Below are positions 53,052-61,561 of a DNA stretch of 64,000 nt, one piece after another. How positions within the stretch are numbered: the stretch's first letter is position 1; the number at the start of each line of letters is the position of its first letter. The notes under the pieces are model-generated. The model saw only the letters and a program-made list of their open reading frames with translations, was not told the DNA's origin and made no database searches. The position numbers were made by a program, and so were the translations under genes. This stretch comes from Chitinophaga ginsengisoli (lineage in GTDB: Bacteria; Bacteroidota; Bacteroidia; Chitinophagales; Chitinophagaceae), in the NCBI RefSeq assembly GCF_003014595.1, contig NZ_PYGK01000017.1:62001-126000 (forward strand). The letters run 5' to 3'.

Positions 53052-54014
53052 TTACATCATCGCATACTTCTTGGGCTTCATGCCAATATGCTCTTCAAAA
53101 ACCCTTGAAAAATGACTCAGGTTAGTAAAGCCTAGTTGATACCCTACATCTGAAACAGAAAGCTTTTCCTCTTTCAACAACCGGGCCGCTTCTTTCATTC
53201 TGAATTCCTGATAATAACTAAAAATACTGTTGCCAAAAATCTGCTTGAACAAGCGTTTCAATTTAGTTGGACTCATATTGGCGTCAACCGCCAATTCATT
53301 AATAACCGGTGGAGTATCCAGCTGTTCCAGCATTTGTGCTCTCACTTTGTAAATGGCTTGTATATCTTTGCTATTTAGAGCATAAAGATATTTCTCGTCC
53401 CGCTTTTCCAATTCCATTAATAGCCTGCAAACCAGCTCCTCCGCTTTTATCCTCAGAAAAAACAGTTCAAAAGTTTCATCCACTGATTCAGTCATAATTT
53501 CATCGACGATCCGCTGTAAAGAAGGATAGATCATCTGTTCGAATAGTAAAGGCTGCGTATTCTCTAACAGGCCTCGCAAAACCTGCGATTTCCCGGACAG
53601 GTCAAATAGCCCGCTCAAATAATTCGCATCTACTTCTATATTAATGGACCAGGGATTTGTGTGGATTGGAATAACGACATCAGTATTGATAGTACTGGTC
53701 CCTATTAAAACTGAAGGCATTGCCTTTATTCGCTGTTCTGTTGATTGTGCTTCTGTTTTGGGAATAACATTCTGAAACTTAAAAAGGATCATTCTCCCTA
53801 AAGTATTGACGCTGGGATTTTCAATGACTATCTCCTCTTTTAATTCATAATTGAGGATAAGCATTCGGATATGTTCATTAAAAACGAATCCGGCACAATA
53901 TCCTTTACCAAATTCTTCAGGGATTTCTAATCTTCCGTTCTTTAATTCTGTCCCTAATAAATGAGCAAGCTTTTTCAGGATGCTTGGTTCAGTTTGCAGT
54001 TTATCCCATTTCAT
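53052..54014 (-). CDS. AraC-family transcriptional regulator
   Basis: The 320-residue protein has a large N-terminal sensor region. The C-terminal AraC domain contains VINELAVDANMSPTKLKRLF, LSVSDVGYQLGFTNLSHFSR and EHIGMKPKKYAMM. It is divergent from the TetX-like gene, with 99 bp between the start codons and a 22-bp inverted repeat in that gap. It is the likely regulator of the TetX-like/MFS operon. Confidence 0.88.
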   Translation of the reverse strand: MKWDKLQTEPSILKKLAHLLGTELKNGRLEIPEEFGKGYCAGFVFNEHIRMLILNYELKEEIVIENPSVNTLGRMILFKFQNVIPKTEAQSTEQRIKAMPSVLIGTSTINTDVVIPIHTNPWSINIEVDANYLSGLFDLSGKSQVLRGLLENTQPLLFEQMIYPSLQRIVDEIMTESVDETFELFFLRIKAEELVCRLLMELEKRDEKYLYALNSKDIQAIYKVRAQMLEQLDTPPVINELAVDANMSPTKLKRLFKQIFGNSIFSYYQEFRMKEAARLLKEEKLSVSDVGYQLGFTNLSHFSRVFEEHIGMKPKKYAMM

Positions 54015-54049
54015 AAAAGTCTTTTACGACTATTTTTACGCCAAATGTA

Positions 54050-54071
54050 GCTATTTTACCTCTAAAATAGC
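54050..54071. promoter_or_regulatory. Operator candidate between the AraC and TetX-like genes
   Basis: GCTATTTTA and TAAAATAGC are perfect inverted repeats around CCTC. The dyad directly precedes the -7 box TAGCTTTG at 54075-54082 and covers the -33 region. Confidence 0.6.
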
Positions 54072-54074
54072 CAA

Positions 54075-54082
54075 TAGCTTTG
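54075..54082 (+). promoter_or_regulatory. Candidate -7 box of the TetX-like gene
   Basis: TAGCTTTG matches TAnnTTTG, 32 bp before the ATG at 54114. Confidence 0.5.
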
Positions 54083-54113
54083 TATCGTCATTTATCCATA
54101 ATCGATACAAAAC

Positions 54114-55232
54114 ATGTTACTAAAGAATAAAAAAGTAGCCATCATAGGTGCAGGACCAGTGGGTCTGACAATGGGCAGATTATTACAGCAAAAAGGAATA
54201 ACCGTAACTATTTACGAAAGAGATAAAGATCCGCAGGCAAGGATCTGGGGGGGTACGCTTGACCTGCATAAAGATTCCGGACAGGAAGCAATGAAAAAAG
54301 CGGGACTGCTGGATGATTATTTTGCCCTGGCGATCCCTATGGGAAGAACCATGGCTGACGAACGAGGCAAGGCATTATTCTTCAGAGAACCCGCCACCGA
54401 CAATCCGGAGATAAACAGAAACGACTTAAGGAAAATGTTGCTTAACAGCTTAACGAGTGATACCGTTATCTGGAACAGAAAATTTACCGGGCTTGAGGAA
54501 TATAACGGACAGTGGCGCCTGCATTTTGAAGACAAACCAGATGCAACGGCGGATTTCGTTATAGGAGCCAATGGCGGGATGTCTGGCGTCAGAAAATATA
54601 TTACCGATACAGCTATCGAATACACGGGAACTTTTATCATACAGGGTGATGTATCTCAAGCGGAAACAAAATGCGCGGACGTCCTCCAGCTGTGTAATGG
54701 TAATATACTCATGACCGCATATAACGGCAATTTATTAGTTGCAAACCCCAGGAACAACGGCTTATTAAGCTACAGCGTCATTTTTAGCACGCCTGAAGAA
54801 TGGGGTGATGGCAATGGATTAAACTTTCAGCATACCGACAACATTGTTACATTCCTTTCCGAAAGATTTTCTCAATGGGATGAATGCTACAAACAATTGT
54901 TCCGCTCCACTTCTTTCTTCGTTGGACTGCCTACAAGAAAATTGCCCCTGGATATCCCATGGCGGGACAAGCGCCCTTTGCCTATAACACTGATCGGAGA
55001 TGCCGCCCATCTCATGCCTCCCTTTGCTGGTCAGGGCGCGAATATCGGTCTGGTGGATGCGTTGATTTTATCCGACAATCTGACGAATGGAAAGTTTGAG
55101 ACTATACATGCTGCTATCAATGATTATGAACAACAGATGTTTGTCTATGCTACAGCCGCGCAGTCGGAATCAAGAAACAACGAAATAGAAATGCGTCATC
55201 CTGACTTTTCTTTCCGGAAATTCTATCATTAA
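54114..55232 (+). CDS. TetX-like FAD-dependent monooxygenase
   Basis: The 372-residue protein has the FAD-binding loop IIGAGPVGLT (residues 10-19), the family-specific stretch RIWGGTLDLHKDSGQEAMKK and the second FAD motif GDAAHLMPPFAGQG from Gly295. It is about 15 residues shorter than TetX but aligns over nearly its full length, as judged from memory of TetX2. TetX inactivates tetracyclines by hydroxylation. Here the Gln equivalent to Q192 and the C-terminal Met and Phe are kept, but positions matching R213, F224 and H234 read Ile, Val and Ser. The substrate may therefore differ. A TetA-like pump gene follows. Confidence 0.88.
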   Translation: MLLKNKKVAIIGAGPVGLTMGRLLQQKGITVTIYERDKDPQARIWGGTLDLHKDSGQEAMKKAGLLDDYFALAIPMGRTMADERGKALFFREPATDNPEINRNDLRKMLLNSLTSDTVIWNRKFTGLEEYNGQWRLHFEDKPDATADFVIGANGGMSGVRKYITDTAIEYTGTFIIQGDVSQAETKCADVLQLCNGNILMTAYNGNLLVANPRNNGLLSYSVIFSTPEEWGDGNGLNFQHTDNIVTFLSERFSQWDECYKQLFRSTSFFVGLPTRKLPLDIPWRDKRPLPITLIGDAAHLMPPFAGQGANIGLVDALILSDNLTNGKFETIHAAINDYEQQMFVYATAAQSESRNNEIEMRHPDFSFRKFYH

Positions 55233-55294
55233 GTTAAATGGGGATAGGCATAGATCTATCCCCTGATTTATTAAAGTTTAAATAATAACTCATT

Positions 55295-56500
55295 TTGAAA
55301 AAAAATATATTATGGATCATTGTAGGGATCCTGGCGCTGAACTCTATTGGGATGTCTATAGTACTCCCCCTCCTCCCCTTTTTAGTAGGTAAATATCTGG
55401 CCCCTCAGCAGGTTGTTGTAGGCATGAGTGGGTTGATGTCTGTATTTGCAGCGTGTACGTTCTTTGCCGCACCTGTTTTAGGGGTATTAAGCGATCGTTA
55501 CGGGCGAAAAGTTATTCTTATCATTAGTTTATCGGGTTCTGTAATCGGCTATGTCATATTTGGCATAGGAGGAGCATTATGGATACTTTTCCTTGGTCGG
55601 ATTATTGACGGCCTTACCGCTGGCAATATCAGTACCTTATTTGCAATTATATCAGACAGTACGGAACCGAAGGAACGGACCAAATGGTTTGGTTATATCA
55701 GCTCAGTAATGGGAATCGGAAAAATAGGCGGTCCTGCATTGGGCGGATTGCTGGGAAGCATTGCGCTTTCATTGCCTTTCTTTATTACCGCCGGTTTAAT
55801 TTTCATTTCCGGTCTGGCTGTATATTTTCTCTTGCCTGAAACGCTGACGCCTGAAAAGAGGGCTAAATATTTAACGCCTGCCAGTTTCAATACTTTCTCA
55901 CATTTTAAAGACATATTCAGCCTGAAAGCAATTAAACTGCTGCTTGTACTGGGCGTGCTTTTTTATATAGGTCTGGGTATTTTCCAGTCTAATCTCACTG
56001 TTTTCCTGAAAGATATCTATAAATGGGGCCCAGCCATTATTGGCGGTATGTTAACCATTGTTGGGATCTGCGATATCATTACACGTGCATTGCTATTACC
56101 CTGGTTAATGAAACGCTTTAGCGAAAGAAGTATCGGAATAACTGGCTTAATTATTTTCGGAACTGGTTTAGGGTTAATTTTTGCAAGCACCTATATACAC
56201 TCGGCAGTTATTATTGCACTTGCAATAATATTTATCATTGCTGGCGAGGGGTTATTTGAGACAACGTACAATGGAAGGCTATCACAATCAATTGACGAGA
56301 GCAAGCAGGGCAAATTGCAAGGTGTGAACCAAAGCCTGCAATCGGCCAATAATATGCTCATTCCATTGGGCGCAGCTGCTATTTATTTTTACAACCCGGG
56401 CATGTTGTACGCAACAGCCACATTTATTATACTGATGGCGGTTATTATGTATGTGAAGTATATGCCTGAAGCGAAGACAGCTCAGCCCCAGAAAATGTAA
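55295..56500 (+). CDS. MFS transporter, TetA-like multidrug/tetracycline efflux branch
   Basis: The 401-residue protein has 12 membrane helices. The motif A loop reads GVLSDRYGRKVILIIS, and the segment FLGRIIDGLTAGNISTLFAI is typical of TetA-like pumps. The start is a TTG at 55295 giving LKKNILWIIVGI; no upstream ATG is available. It lies 62 bp after the TetX-like gene on the same strand, so the two probably form one unit controlled by the divergent AraC regulator. Confidence 0.85.
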   Translation: MKKNILWIIVGILALNSIGMSIVLPLLPFLVGKYLAPQQVVVGMSGLMSVFAACTFFAAPVLGVLSDRYGRKVILIISLSGSVIGYVIFGIGGALWILFLGRIIDGLTAGNISTLFAIISDSTEPKERTKWFGYISSVMGIGKIGGPALGGLLGSIALSLPFFITAGLIFISGLAVYFLLPETLTPEKRAKYLTPASFNTFSHFKDIFSLKAIKLLLVLGVLFYIGLGIFQSNLTVFLKDIYKWGPAIIGGMLTIVGICDIITRALLLPWLMKRFSERSIGITGLIIFGTGLGLIFASTYIHSAVIIALAIIFIIAGEGLFETTYNGRLSQSIDESKQGKLQGVNQSLQSANNMLIPLGAAAIYFYNPGMLYATATFIILMAVIMYVKYMPEAKTAQPQKM

Positions 56501-56526
56501 ATGATCAGTTGCCGCTTTCCATTTAA

Positions 56527-56880
56527 CTATTTTCCAATAATTTTTCTCCGGTGTTCTATGCCCCAGTCTGTCAGGTTTTTAATGATGGTCTGTAGCGTCT
56601 TACCGTGTTCCGTAAGCACATACTGAACAGTTATAGGCTGCGTGTCTAAAACAGTTCGTTTAATTAATTCATTTATTTCCAATTCTTTTAATTCCTTGCT
56701 CAACATTTTGTTTGAGATACCGGGTACATCATTTAAAATGTCGGAGAATCTTCTCTCGTTGTAATAGCAGATGGATGAGATAATCGGTATTTTCCATTTC
56801 CCGCTCAACACGTCCATTGCATCGTGGACGCCCATCATTTCTTTTTTGTGATCTGGTCTTTCAATGATTTTGCACTCCAT
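56527..56880 (-). CDS. HxlR-family winged-helix regulator
   Basis: The 117-residue protein has the HxlR pattern DVLSGKWKIPIISSICYYNE, RRFSDILNDVPGISNKMLSK and TEHGKTLQTIIKNLTDWG. An N-terminal Cys (MECKII) could act as a redox switch. It is divergent from an SDR gene, and the shared intergenic region is full of GTTAC half-sites, so it likely represses that gene and itself. Confidence 0.9.
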   Translation of the reverse strand: MECKIIERPDHKKEMMGVHDAMDVLSGKWKIPIISSICYYNERRFSDILNDVPGISNKMLSKELKELEINELIKRTVLDTQPITVQYVLTEHGKTLQTIIKNLTDWGIEHRRKIIGK

Positions 56881-56882
56881 AA

Positions 56883-56930
56883 GTTACTTTGTTACCTCCA
56901 GGTTACTGTTACTTTTCGTAACAAAGTTAC
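56883..56930. promoter_or_regulatory. HxlR operator candidate region (GTTAC/GTAAC cluster)
   Basis: GTTAC occurs at 56883, 56891, 56902, 56908 and 56926 and GTAAC at 56918; 56908-56922 reads GTTACTTTTCGTAAC as a dyad. A -7 box TAAGTTTG for the SDR gene lies at 56951-56958. Confidence 0.55.
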
Positions 56931-56985
56931 TGAAATATATCACGACGTCATAAGTTTGTACCTCAATCAACAAAAAACGACAGGA

Positions 56986-57741
56986 ATGAATAAACTAGAA
57001 AACAAGGTAGCAATTGTAACAGGTGCGTCAAAAGGGATAGGAGCATCTATTGCTAAATATTTTGCGGCAGAAGGTGCTAAGGTTGTCGTGAATTATGCCT
57101 CCAACAAAGAAGGTGCAGACAAAGTTGTAAAGGCCATCACCGACTCGGGGGGCAAAGCCATTTCGGTGCAGGGTGATGTGTCTAAAGCAGCTGATGTTAC
57201 CCGGCTTTTTGAAGAAACAAAAAATGCTTTCGGTTCACTGGATATATTGGTAAACAATGCTGGCATTTATCAATATAGCCCGATTGAAGAAGTATCGGCA
57301 GATTCATTTCAGCAACAATTTACCATCAATGTCTGGGGATCTTTACTCGCCATCCAGGCATCTTTAAAACTGTTCGGTGATAAAGGCGGGAACATCATTA
57401 ACATCAGTTCAGAAGCAGCTAAAACACCACTTCCAACAGGCGCAGTGTATTCTGCAACCAAAGCGGCATTAGATGCCATCACTATTTCTTTGTCAAAAGA
57501 ACTGGGCGCAAAAAATGTCCGTATCAATTCTATTCTACCGGGTATTGTGGAAACAGAAGGGTCACATAGCGCAGGCTTTATCGGTAGCGAGGCTGAAGTA
57601 AAATTAGTTGCCAATACGCCGCTGGGTCGTACCGGTCAGCCGGAAGATATTGCGAAAGTAGCGGTATTTCTTGCTTCTGATGATGCCGCGTGGATTACAG
57701 GAGAGAAAATTTCCGTTTCGGGCGGTATTTATGGGTTGTAA
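56986..57741 (+). CDS. Short-chain dehydrogenase/reductase (classical SDR)
   Basis: The 251-residue protein has the cofactor loop VTGASKGIGASIA, the structural motif LVNNAGIYQYSP, and the catalytic Ser (INISSEAA) with Y-x-x-x-K (YSATK). The C-terminus GEKISVSGGIYGL is typical of FabG-like glucose or 3-oxoacyl dehydrogenases. The substrate is unknown. The start at 56986 is set by the family. It begins a two-gene run with a second SDR 36 bp downstream. Confidence 0.9.
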   Translation: MNKLENKVAIVTGASKGIGASIAKYFAAEGAKVVVNYASNKEGADKVVKAITDSGGKAISVQGDVSKAADVTRLFEETKNAFGSLDILVNNAGIYQYSPIEEVSADSFQQQFTINVWGSLLAIQASLKLFGDKGGNIINISSEAAKTPLPTGAVYSATKAALDAITISLSKELGAKNVRINSILPGIVETEGSHSAGFIGSEAEVKLVANTPLGRTGQPEDIAKVAVFLASDDAAWITGEKISVSGGIYGL

Positions 57742-57777
57742 ATACGTAAGCCAACTCAAACAATAAATTTTAAGATA

Positions 57778-58773
57778 ATGGAACAGCATTATTATAATAA
57801 GACGCTACAGAAACCAATAGGTTCAGGGTTTAATGCAGCTTCTACATCAACAGATGTAATCAAAGGTATTGACCTTACAGGAAAAATTGCTATCGTAACA
57901 GGCGGTTATACAGGCATTGGTTTGGAAACTACCAAAACACTTGCAGCAGCAGGAGCCACAGTAATTGTGCCTGCAAGAAGTCTTGAAAAAGCAGCGAAGA
58001 ATCTGGCCGGCGTCCCAAACATATCATTAGAAGAAATGGACTTAATGAGCCACACTTCCATAGATAGCTTTGCAGAAAAATTTCTCGCTTCGGGCAGGCC
58101 ATTACACCTGCTTATCAATAATGCAGGAATCATGTTTGTACCCTTACGCAGGGATAGCCGTGGGATAGAATCTCAATTAGTCACGAACTATCTGGCACCA
58201 TTTCAACTCACTACCAGATTATGGAATGCACTTAAAAAAGCAAACGGAGCAAGAGTCGTCAATGTGTCTTCCCAGGGACACCAATTTGCACCATTTAACT
58301 TTGAAGACCCTAATTTTGAAAACCGTGAATATGAAACGTTATCAGGTTATGGGCAATCAAAAACAGCCCTGAATCTGTTCTCCATTGAATTGGATAACCG
58401 TGCCGAAGCGCATAATGTAAGGGTATACGCAGTGCACCCAGGTAATATTATGGGAACGGAACTGGCAAGGGAAGCATCAGTGGAAATATTCCATCAGCTT
58501 GGCCTGGCTGATGAAAAAGGTAACCTTTTACCTGAGTTCGCGGCTTCTCTGAAAACAATTCCGCAAGGTGCGGCAACAACTATCTGGTGTGCTACCAGCT
58601 CCTTATTAAATGATATAGGCGGTGTGTATTGCGAAGATGCAGATATTGCCGGGTTGGCCTCAGAGCAGGAAATATCAGCAGGTGTAAAATCTTACTCGCT
58701 GGATGAAAACAATGCAAAACGCCTGTGGGAATTGAGTGAAAAAATGACGGGGATAACTTTCGGAGTAGATTGA
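57778..58773 (+). CDS. SDR-family oxidoreductase (retinol dehydrogenase-like)
   Basis: The 331-residue protein has the loop VTGGYTGIGLET, the motif LLINNAGIMFVPLRRDSRGI, a Ser-Tyr-Lys triad (VVNVSSQGHQ and GYGQSKTALN) and a C-terminal extension. This is the intermediate-length type often seen as retinol or protochlorophyllide reductase-like proteins. The substrate is unknown. It shares a transcript with the upstream SDR and ends at a strong terminator. Confidence 0.87.
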   Translation: MEQHYYNKTLQKPIGSGFNAASTSTDVIKGIDLTGKIAIVTGGYTGIGLETTKTLAAAGATVIVPARSLEKAAKNLAGVPNISLEEMDLMSHTSIDSFAEKFLASGRPLHLLINNAGIMFVPLRRDSRGIESQLVTNYLAPFQLTTRLWNALKKANGARVVNVSSQGHQFAPFNFEDPNFENREYETLSGYGQSKTALNLFSIELDNRAEAHNVRVYAVHPGNIMGTELAREASVEIFHQLGLADEKGNLLPEFAASLKTIPQGAATTIWCATSSLLNDIGGVYCEDADIAGLASEQEISAGVKSYSLDENNAKRLWELSEKMTGITFGVD

Positions 58774-58801
58774 TTTTATTTGCGCGTCCTATTCACACAA
58801 T

Positions 58802-58834
58802 AAGAAGCCTTCAGACATCATCTGAAGGCTTCTT
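58802..58834. terminator. Bidirectional hairpin terminator
   Basis: AAGAAGCCTTCAGA pairs perfectly with TCTGAAGGCTTCTT around CATCA and is followed by TTTTG runs. It separates the SDR operon from the truncated epimerase. Confidence 0.8.
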
Positions 58835-58870
58835 TGTTTTAGCTGCAAATCAAACGCTCATTAGCTGTAG

Positions 58871-59257
58871 CTAAAAACCGCGTATAAGCGCTGTAACCCC
58901 TTCCTGGTAAGTGGTAACCTGAAATTCAGGGAACCTGTCTTTGAATTTAGCCGAATCAAAGATATTGTCATATCCATATCGCGGCAACAATTCCTGGACT
59001 TCCTTCAACTGGTTGCTGAATAGCGCTCCTACTTTTAGAATAAATTTGCTCATGACTGAATAAGGTAAGCGGCTGCCGTGAACAACAGCAGCATACTCGA
59101 TTATTTGCTTATAAGTTAACCTGTTGTCGTCACAAGGCAAATGCCAGGTCTGCTGATAACAATCGAAGGTATTGCCTATCATAGCGGTTGCCCTGCCGGC
59201 ATCCGGTGTCCATATCAGTGTTCGCAAAGTCTTATCACTGACTGGTACGCGTATCAT
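58871..59257 (-). pseudogene. C-terminal fragment of an NAD-dependent epimerase/dehydratase family gene
   Basis: The 128-residue frame begins MIRVPVSDKTLRTLIWTPDA and contains WHLPCDDNRLTYKQIIEYAA, the substrate-domain pattern of extended SDRs. The N-terminal Rossmann half (about 190 residues) is missing, and the 150 bp upstream hold no continuation. It is most likely a relic of a deleted gene. Confidence 0.7.
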
Positions 59258-59412
59258 TTTATTTCGTTTGATATTTGAGCATTAATTAAACAGCCTTCTT
59301 AAAACGTTATGTTCCAGACAGCTTTTATAAAACATATCTGCACCTCAAGTTTTAGTTAGCTGGCTTTTAAAGGTCGCAAATTTGAAGTTAAAGGCATATA
59401 AGACCGACAAGT

Positions 59413-60279
59413 TTAGCCACGCTGATATACTCCCTGTAGAAATGCTTTCATAGGGGTCAGTTTTCTGCCAATAAGTTTTTCCATATCATCACTTACAATC
59501 TCTCCATCGCCCCGTGCCTGCGCCAAAATGATTGCAATGTACTCTTCTGGAATGGCTATGCCTTGTTGCTGTAATGTTGCCCTAAATTCTTCTTCTGTCG
59601 GAGAAATATAGTTAATGGTTTTTCCTGTGATCTCTGTAATATATCTTGCAACATCTTCATATCCGTAGGCTTCCGAGTTCACAAAATGGTAGGACTTGTT
59701 TTCATGTCCTTCCGTAGCAAGAATGACTGCGGTTGCCTCTGCCATTTCCGAGCGTAAAGCTGCGCTTATTTTCCCATTGCCTGCGGGTAGATAAATCATT
59801 CCGGTTTCCAGCACATTGCCGATAAAGTAAGGTATATACTCCAGGTACAAACTGTTTTTCAGAATGGTATAGGTCAATCCGCTTTCTTTCAGCCACTTTT
59901 CGGTTTTAACGTGCGCTTCCGTGAAGGTCCAAAGCGGAGAATCGGGGCCTTCTGTCTTCGCCTCACCGCTGGTGTAAATGACGTGCCTGATACCAGCGGC
60001 CATTGCCGCTTTTAGAACCTGTTCATGTTGGGAAGTGCGATTGGCCAGGTCAGTTCCGGAAACAAATAGTAACTTATCTATACCGCTGAAGGCTTTTATC
60101 AAAGATGGGTAGTCGTTATAATCCCCTATGCAGATTTTTAAACCCTTCTTGCTTAAATCCGTTGCCTTTTCCGCATTGCGCACCAATGCCGCTATCTGAC
60201 TAGCCTTAATTCCTTTACTCAGCAAAAAATCAATGGTCAATTTTCCGAAATATCCCGTTGCTCCGGTTACTAAAATCAT
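59413..60279 (-). CDS. NmrA/QorB-like NAD(P)H-binding reductase
   Basis: The 288-residue protein has the atypical-SDR nucleotide loop VTGATGYFGKLT and VIYTSGEAKTEGPDSPLWTF, and it lacks the SDR Tyr-Lys pair, as in NmrA and QorB (YtfG) quinone reductases. In E. coli YtfG is divergent from the HxlR-type YtfH, and the same arrangement occurs here. A role in quinone or electrophile reduction under redox control is inferred. Confidence 0.85.
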   Translation of the reverse strand: MILVTGATGYFGKLTIDFLLSKGIKASQIAALVRNAEKATDLSKKGLKICIGDYNDYPSLIKAFSGIDKLLFVSGTDLANRTSQHEQVLKAAMAAGIRHVIYTSGEAKTEGPDSPLWTFTEAHVKTEKWLKESGLTYTILKNSLYLEYIPYFIGNVLETGMIYLPAGNGKISAALRSEMAEATAVILATEGHENKSYHFVNSEAYGYEDVARYITEITGKTINYISPTEEEFRATLQQQGIAIPEEYIAIILAQARGDGEIVSDDMEKLIGRKLTPMKAFLQGVYQRG

Positions 60280-60283
60280 CTTT

Positions 60284-60314
60284 TTTGAATTTAGACTTTT
60301 AAAAAATACTTTTG
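60284..60314 (+). promoter_or_regulatory. Promoter of the HxlR regulator gene
   Basis: TTTG at 60284-60287 and TACTTTTG at 60307-60314 are separated by 19 bp. This exactly matches the Bacteroidota consensus TTTG-N19-21-TAnnTTTG. The transcript would start about 70 bp before the ATG at 60390. Confidence 0.65.
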
Positions 60315-60397
60315 TTACCCAAAGGAACTAATATAGTTTCAGAACGTAACCAGTTACCTTCTGGTAACAGGCTAAATAGTGGTAACGATATGGTAAC
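60314..60397. promoter_or_regulatory. HxlR operator candidate region (GTTAC/GTAAC cluster)
   Basis: GTTACCTTCTGGTAAC at 60353-60368 is a dyad, with further GTTAC or GTAAC half-sites at 60314, 60346, 60382 and 60393. The same half-site is repeated in the other HxlR divergon at 56883-56930. Confidence 0.55.
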
Positions 60398-60752
60398 TAA
60401 GGAACACATTTGCAACGACTTTAATGATTGCCCGATAACGGCAACAATGGAGGTAATTGGCGGGAAATGGAAACCTGTAATTTTGTATAATCTACTTTCA
60501 GGTACCAGGCGGTTTGGGGAAATCGCCGTTCGTATTCCGACCATTTCAAGAAAAGTGCTTACTGAACAATTAAAGGAAATGGAAAGAGACGGGTTGGTCA
60601 TACGTGAACAGTACGAGGAAATTCCTCCCCGCGTTGAGTATTCACTTACCGATAAAAGCAGAAGTCTTACTTCCGTGTTTAAGGAAATTGCTGATTGGGG
60701 CAATGAAAATCTGCTAGCGACGCGCCCCCCGGACCCGGGCGATAAACAATGA
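60390..60752 (+). CDS. HxlR-family winged-helix regulator (QorR/YtfH-like)
   Basis: The 120-residue protein has ATMEVIGGKWKPVILYNLLS, RRFGEIAVRIPTISRKVLTE and EYSLTDKSRSLTSVFKEIAD. Two N-terminal cysteines (HICNDFNDCPIT) include the conserved Cys before the first helix that senses oxidants in QorR-type proteins. The start at 60390 is chosen because a TTG far upstream would add 26 residues within the promoter. It is divergent from the QorB-like gene. Confidence 0.88.
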   Translation: MVTKEHICNDFNDCPITATMEVIGGKWKPVILYNLLSGTRRFGEIAVRIPTISRKVLTEQLKEMERDGLVIREQYEEIPPRVEYSLTDKSRSLTSVFKEIADWGNENLLATRPPDPGDKQ

Positions 60753-60823
60753 GCAGCTTAAAGAGCATCTCACAGCCGATCACCATGCAATTATCGCCAT
60801 GGGTGGGCGCCTCGTCAGCATCA

Positions 60824-61516
60824 TTATTTGTTATCTGCTTGTTCAATAAATTTTAATGTCATTAATCGCTTAACTGTTTTCAATTTACGGGCGACAGCTT
60901 TTGTTTGCTCCAAATATGCATCAGCATCTTTGTTGATACACCTGAGGTCTGCCAATGACAGATAATCCGGATGGTAAATTTCCGATATAGTCACGTATGG
61001 ATATTCGCTGCCGTTTTTCTGAATGTAAAAAACATACATCCATATTGACAATTTTTGAGGAGTAATATTCCCCATTAACTTATATAGTGCTTTATAATCA
61101 GCAGAAGGAGATAACTCTCCCAGGTAGATAGTCTTTTTAACAATTTTCCATCCTCCGGCTTTGAAGGTACTTCCTATAGACCCTCCGTTTACGACTTGCT
61201 GATGTTCTTTTGAAAAGGAACTGTCAATAGTCTCCGGATAATTAACGACAGCCAGTGTCCGTGTTATCTTCTTGCCATCGTATAGGTTAGATACCCTTAA
61301 ACTGGTACTATTATAAAGCACCTCAATACCGTAAGCGCCAAACTTCTTCTCGATCCTTTCGCTGTTCAGCAAGTTGGCAGGCAGTGTTGAATCACAGGGA
61401 ATAACGGCTGCCGTCTGATCATTGCTGCGCTGAGCGTAAGTTATTGTGCCAGGCATTAGCATGGCCAACAATGCCAGAATAAAAACGTATGATTTGGCGT
61501 TCATTCTTATATTCAT
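60824..61516 (-). CDS. Exported protein of unknown function
   Basis: The 230-residue protein has a signal peptide (YVFILALLAMLMPGTITYAQ) and no recognised domain. Beta-type segments such as EKKFGAYGIEVLYNSTSLRV are visible. It lies 45 bp after the next exported-protein gene on the same strand and probably shares its operon. A second ATG four codons inside is possible. Confidence 0.65.
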   Translation of the reverse strand: MNIRMNAKSYVFILALLAMLMPGTITYAQRSNDQTAAVIPCDSTLPANLLNSERIEKKFGAYGIEVLYNSTSLRVSNLYDGKKITRTLAVVNYPETIDSSFSKEHQQVVNGGSIGSTFKAGGWKIVKKTIYLGELSPSADYKALYKLMGNITPQKLSIWMYVFYIQKNGSEYPYVTISEIYHPDYLSLADLRCINKDADAYLEQTKAVARKLKTVKRLMTLKFIEQADNK

Positions 61517-61561
61517 TTGTTCAATGCAAAAGTATCGAAATAGATTGCAGAAAAAGGGTTG

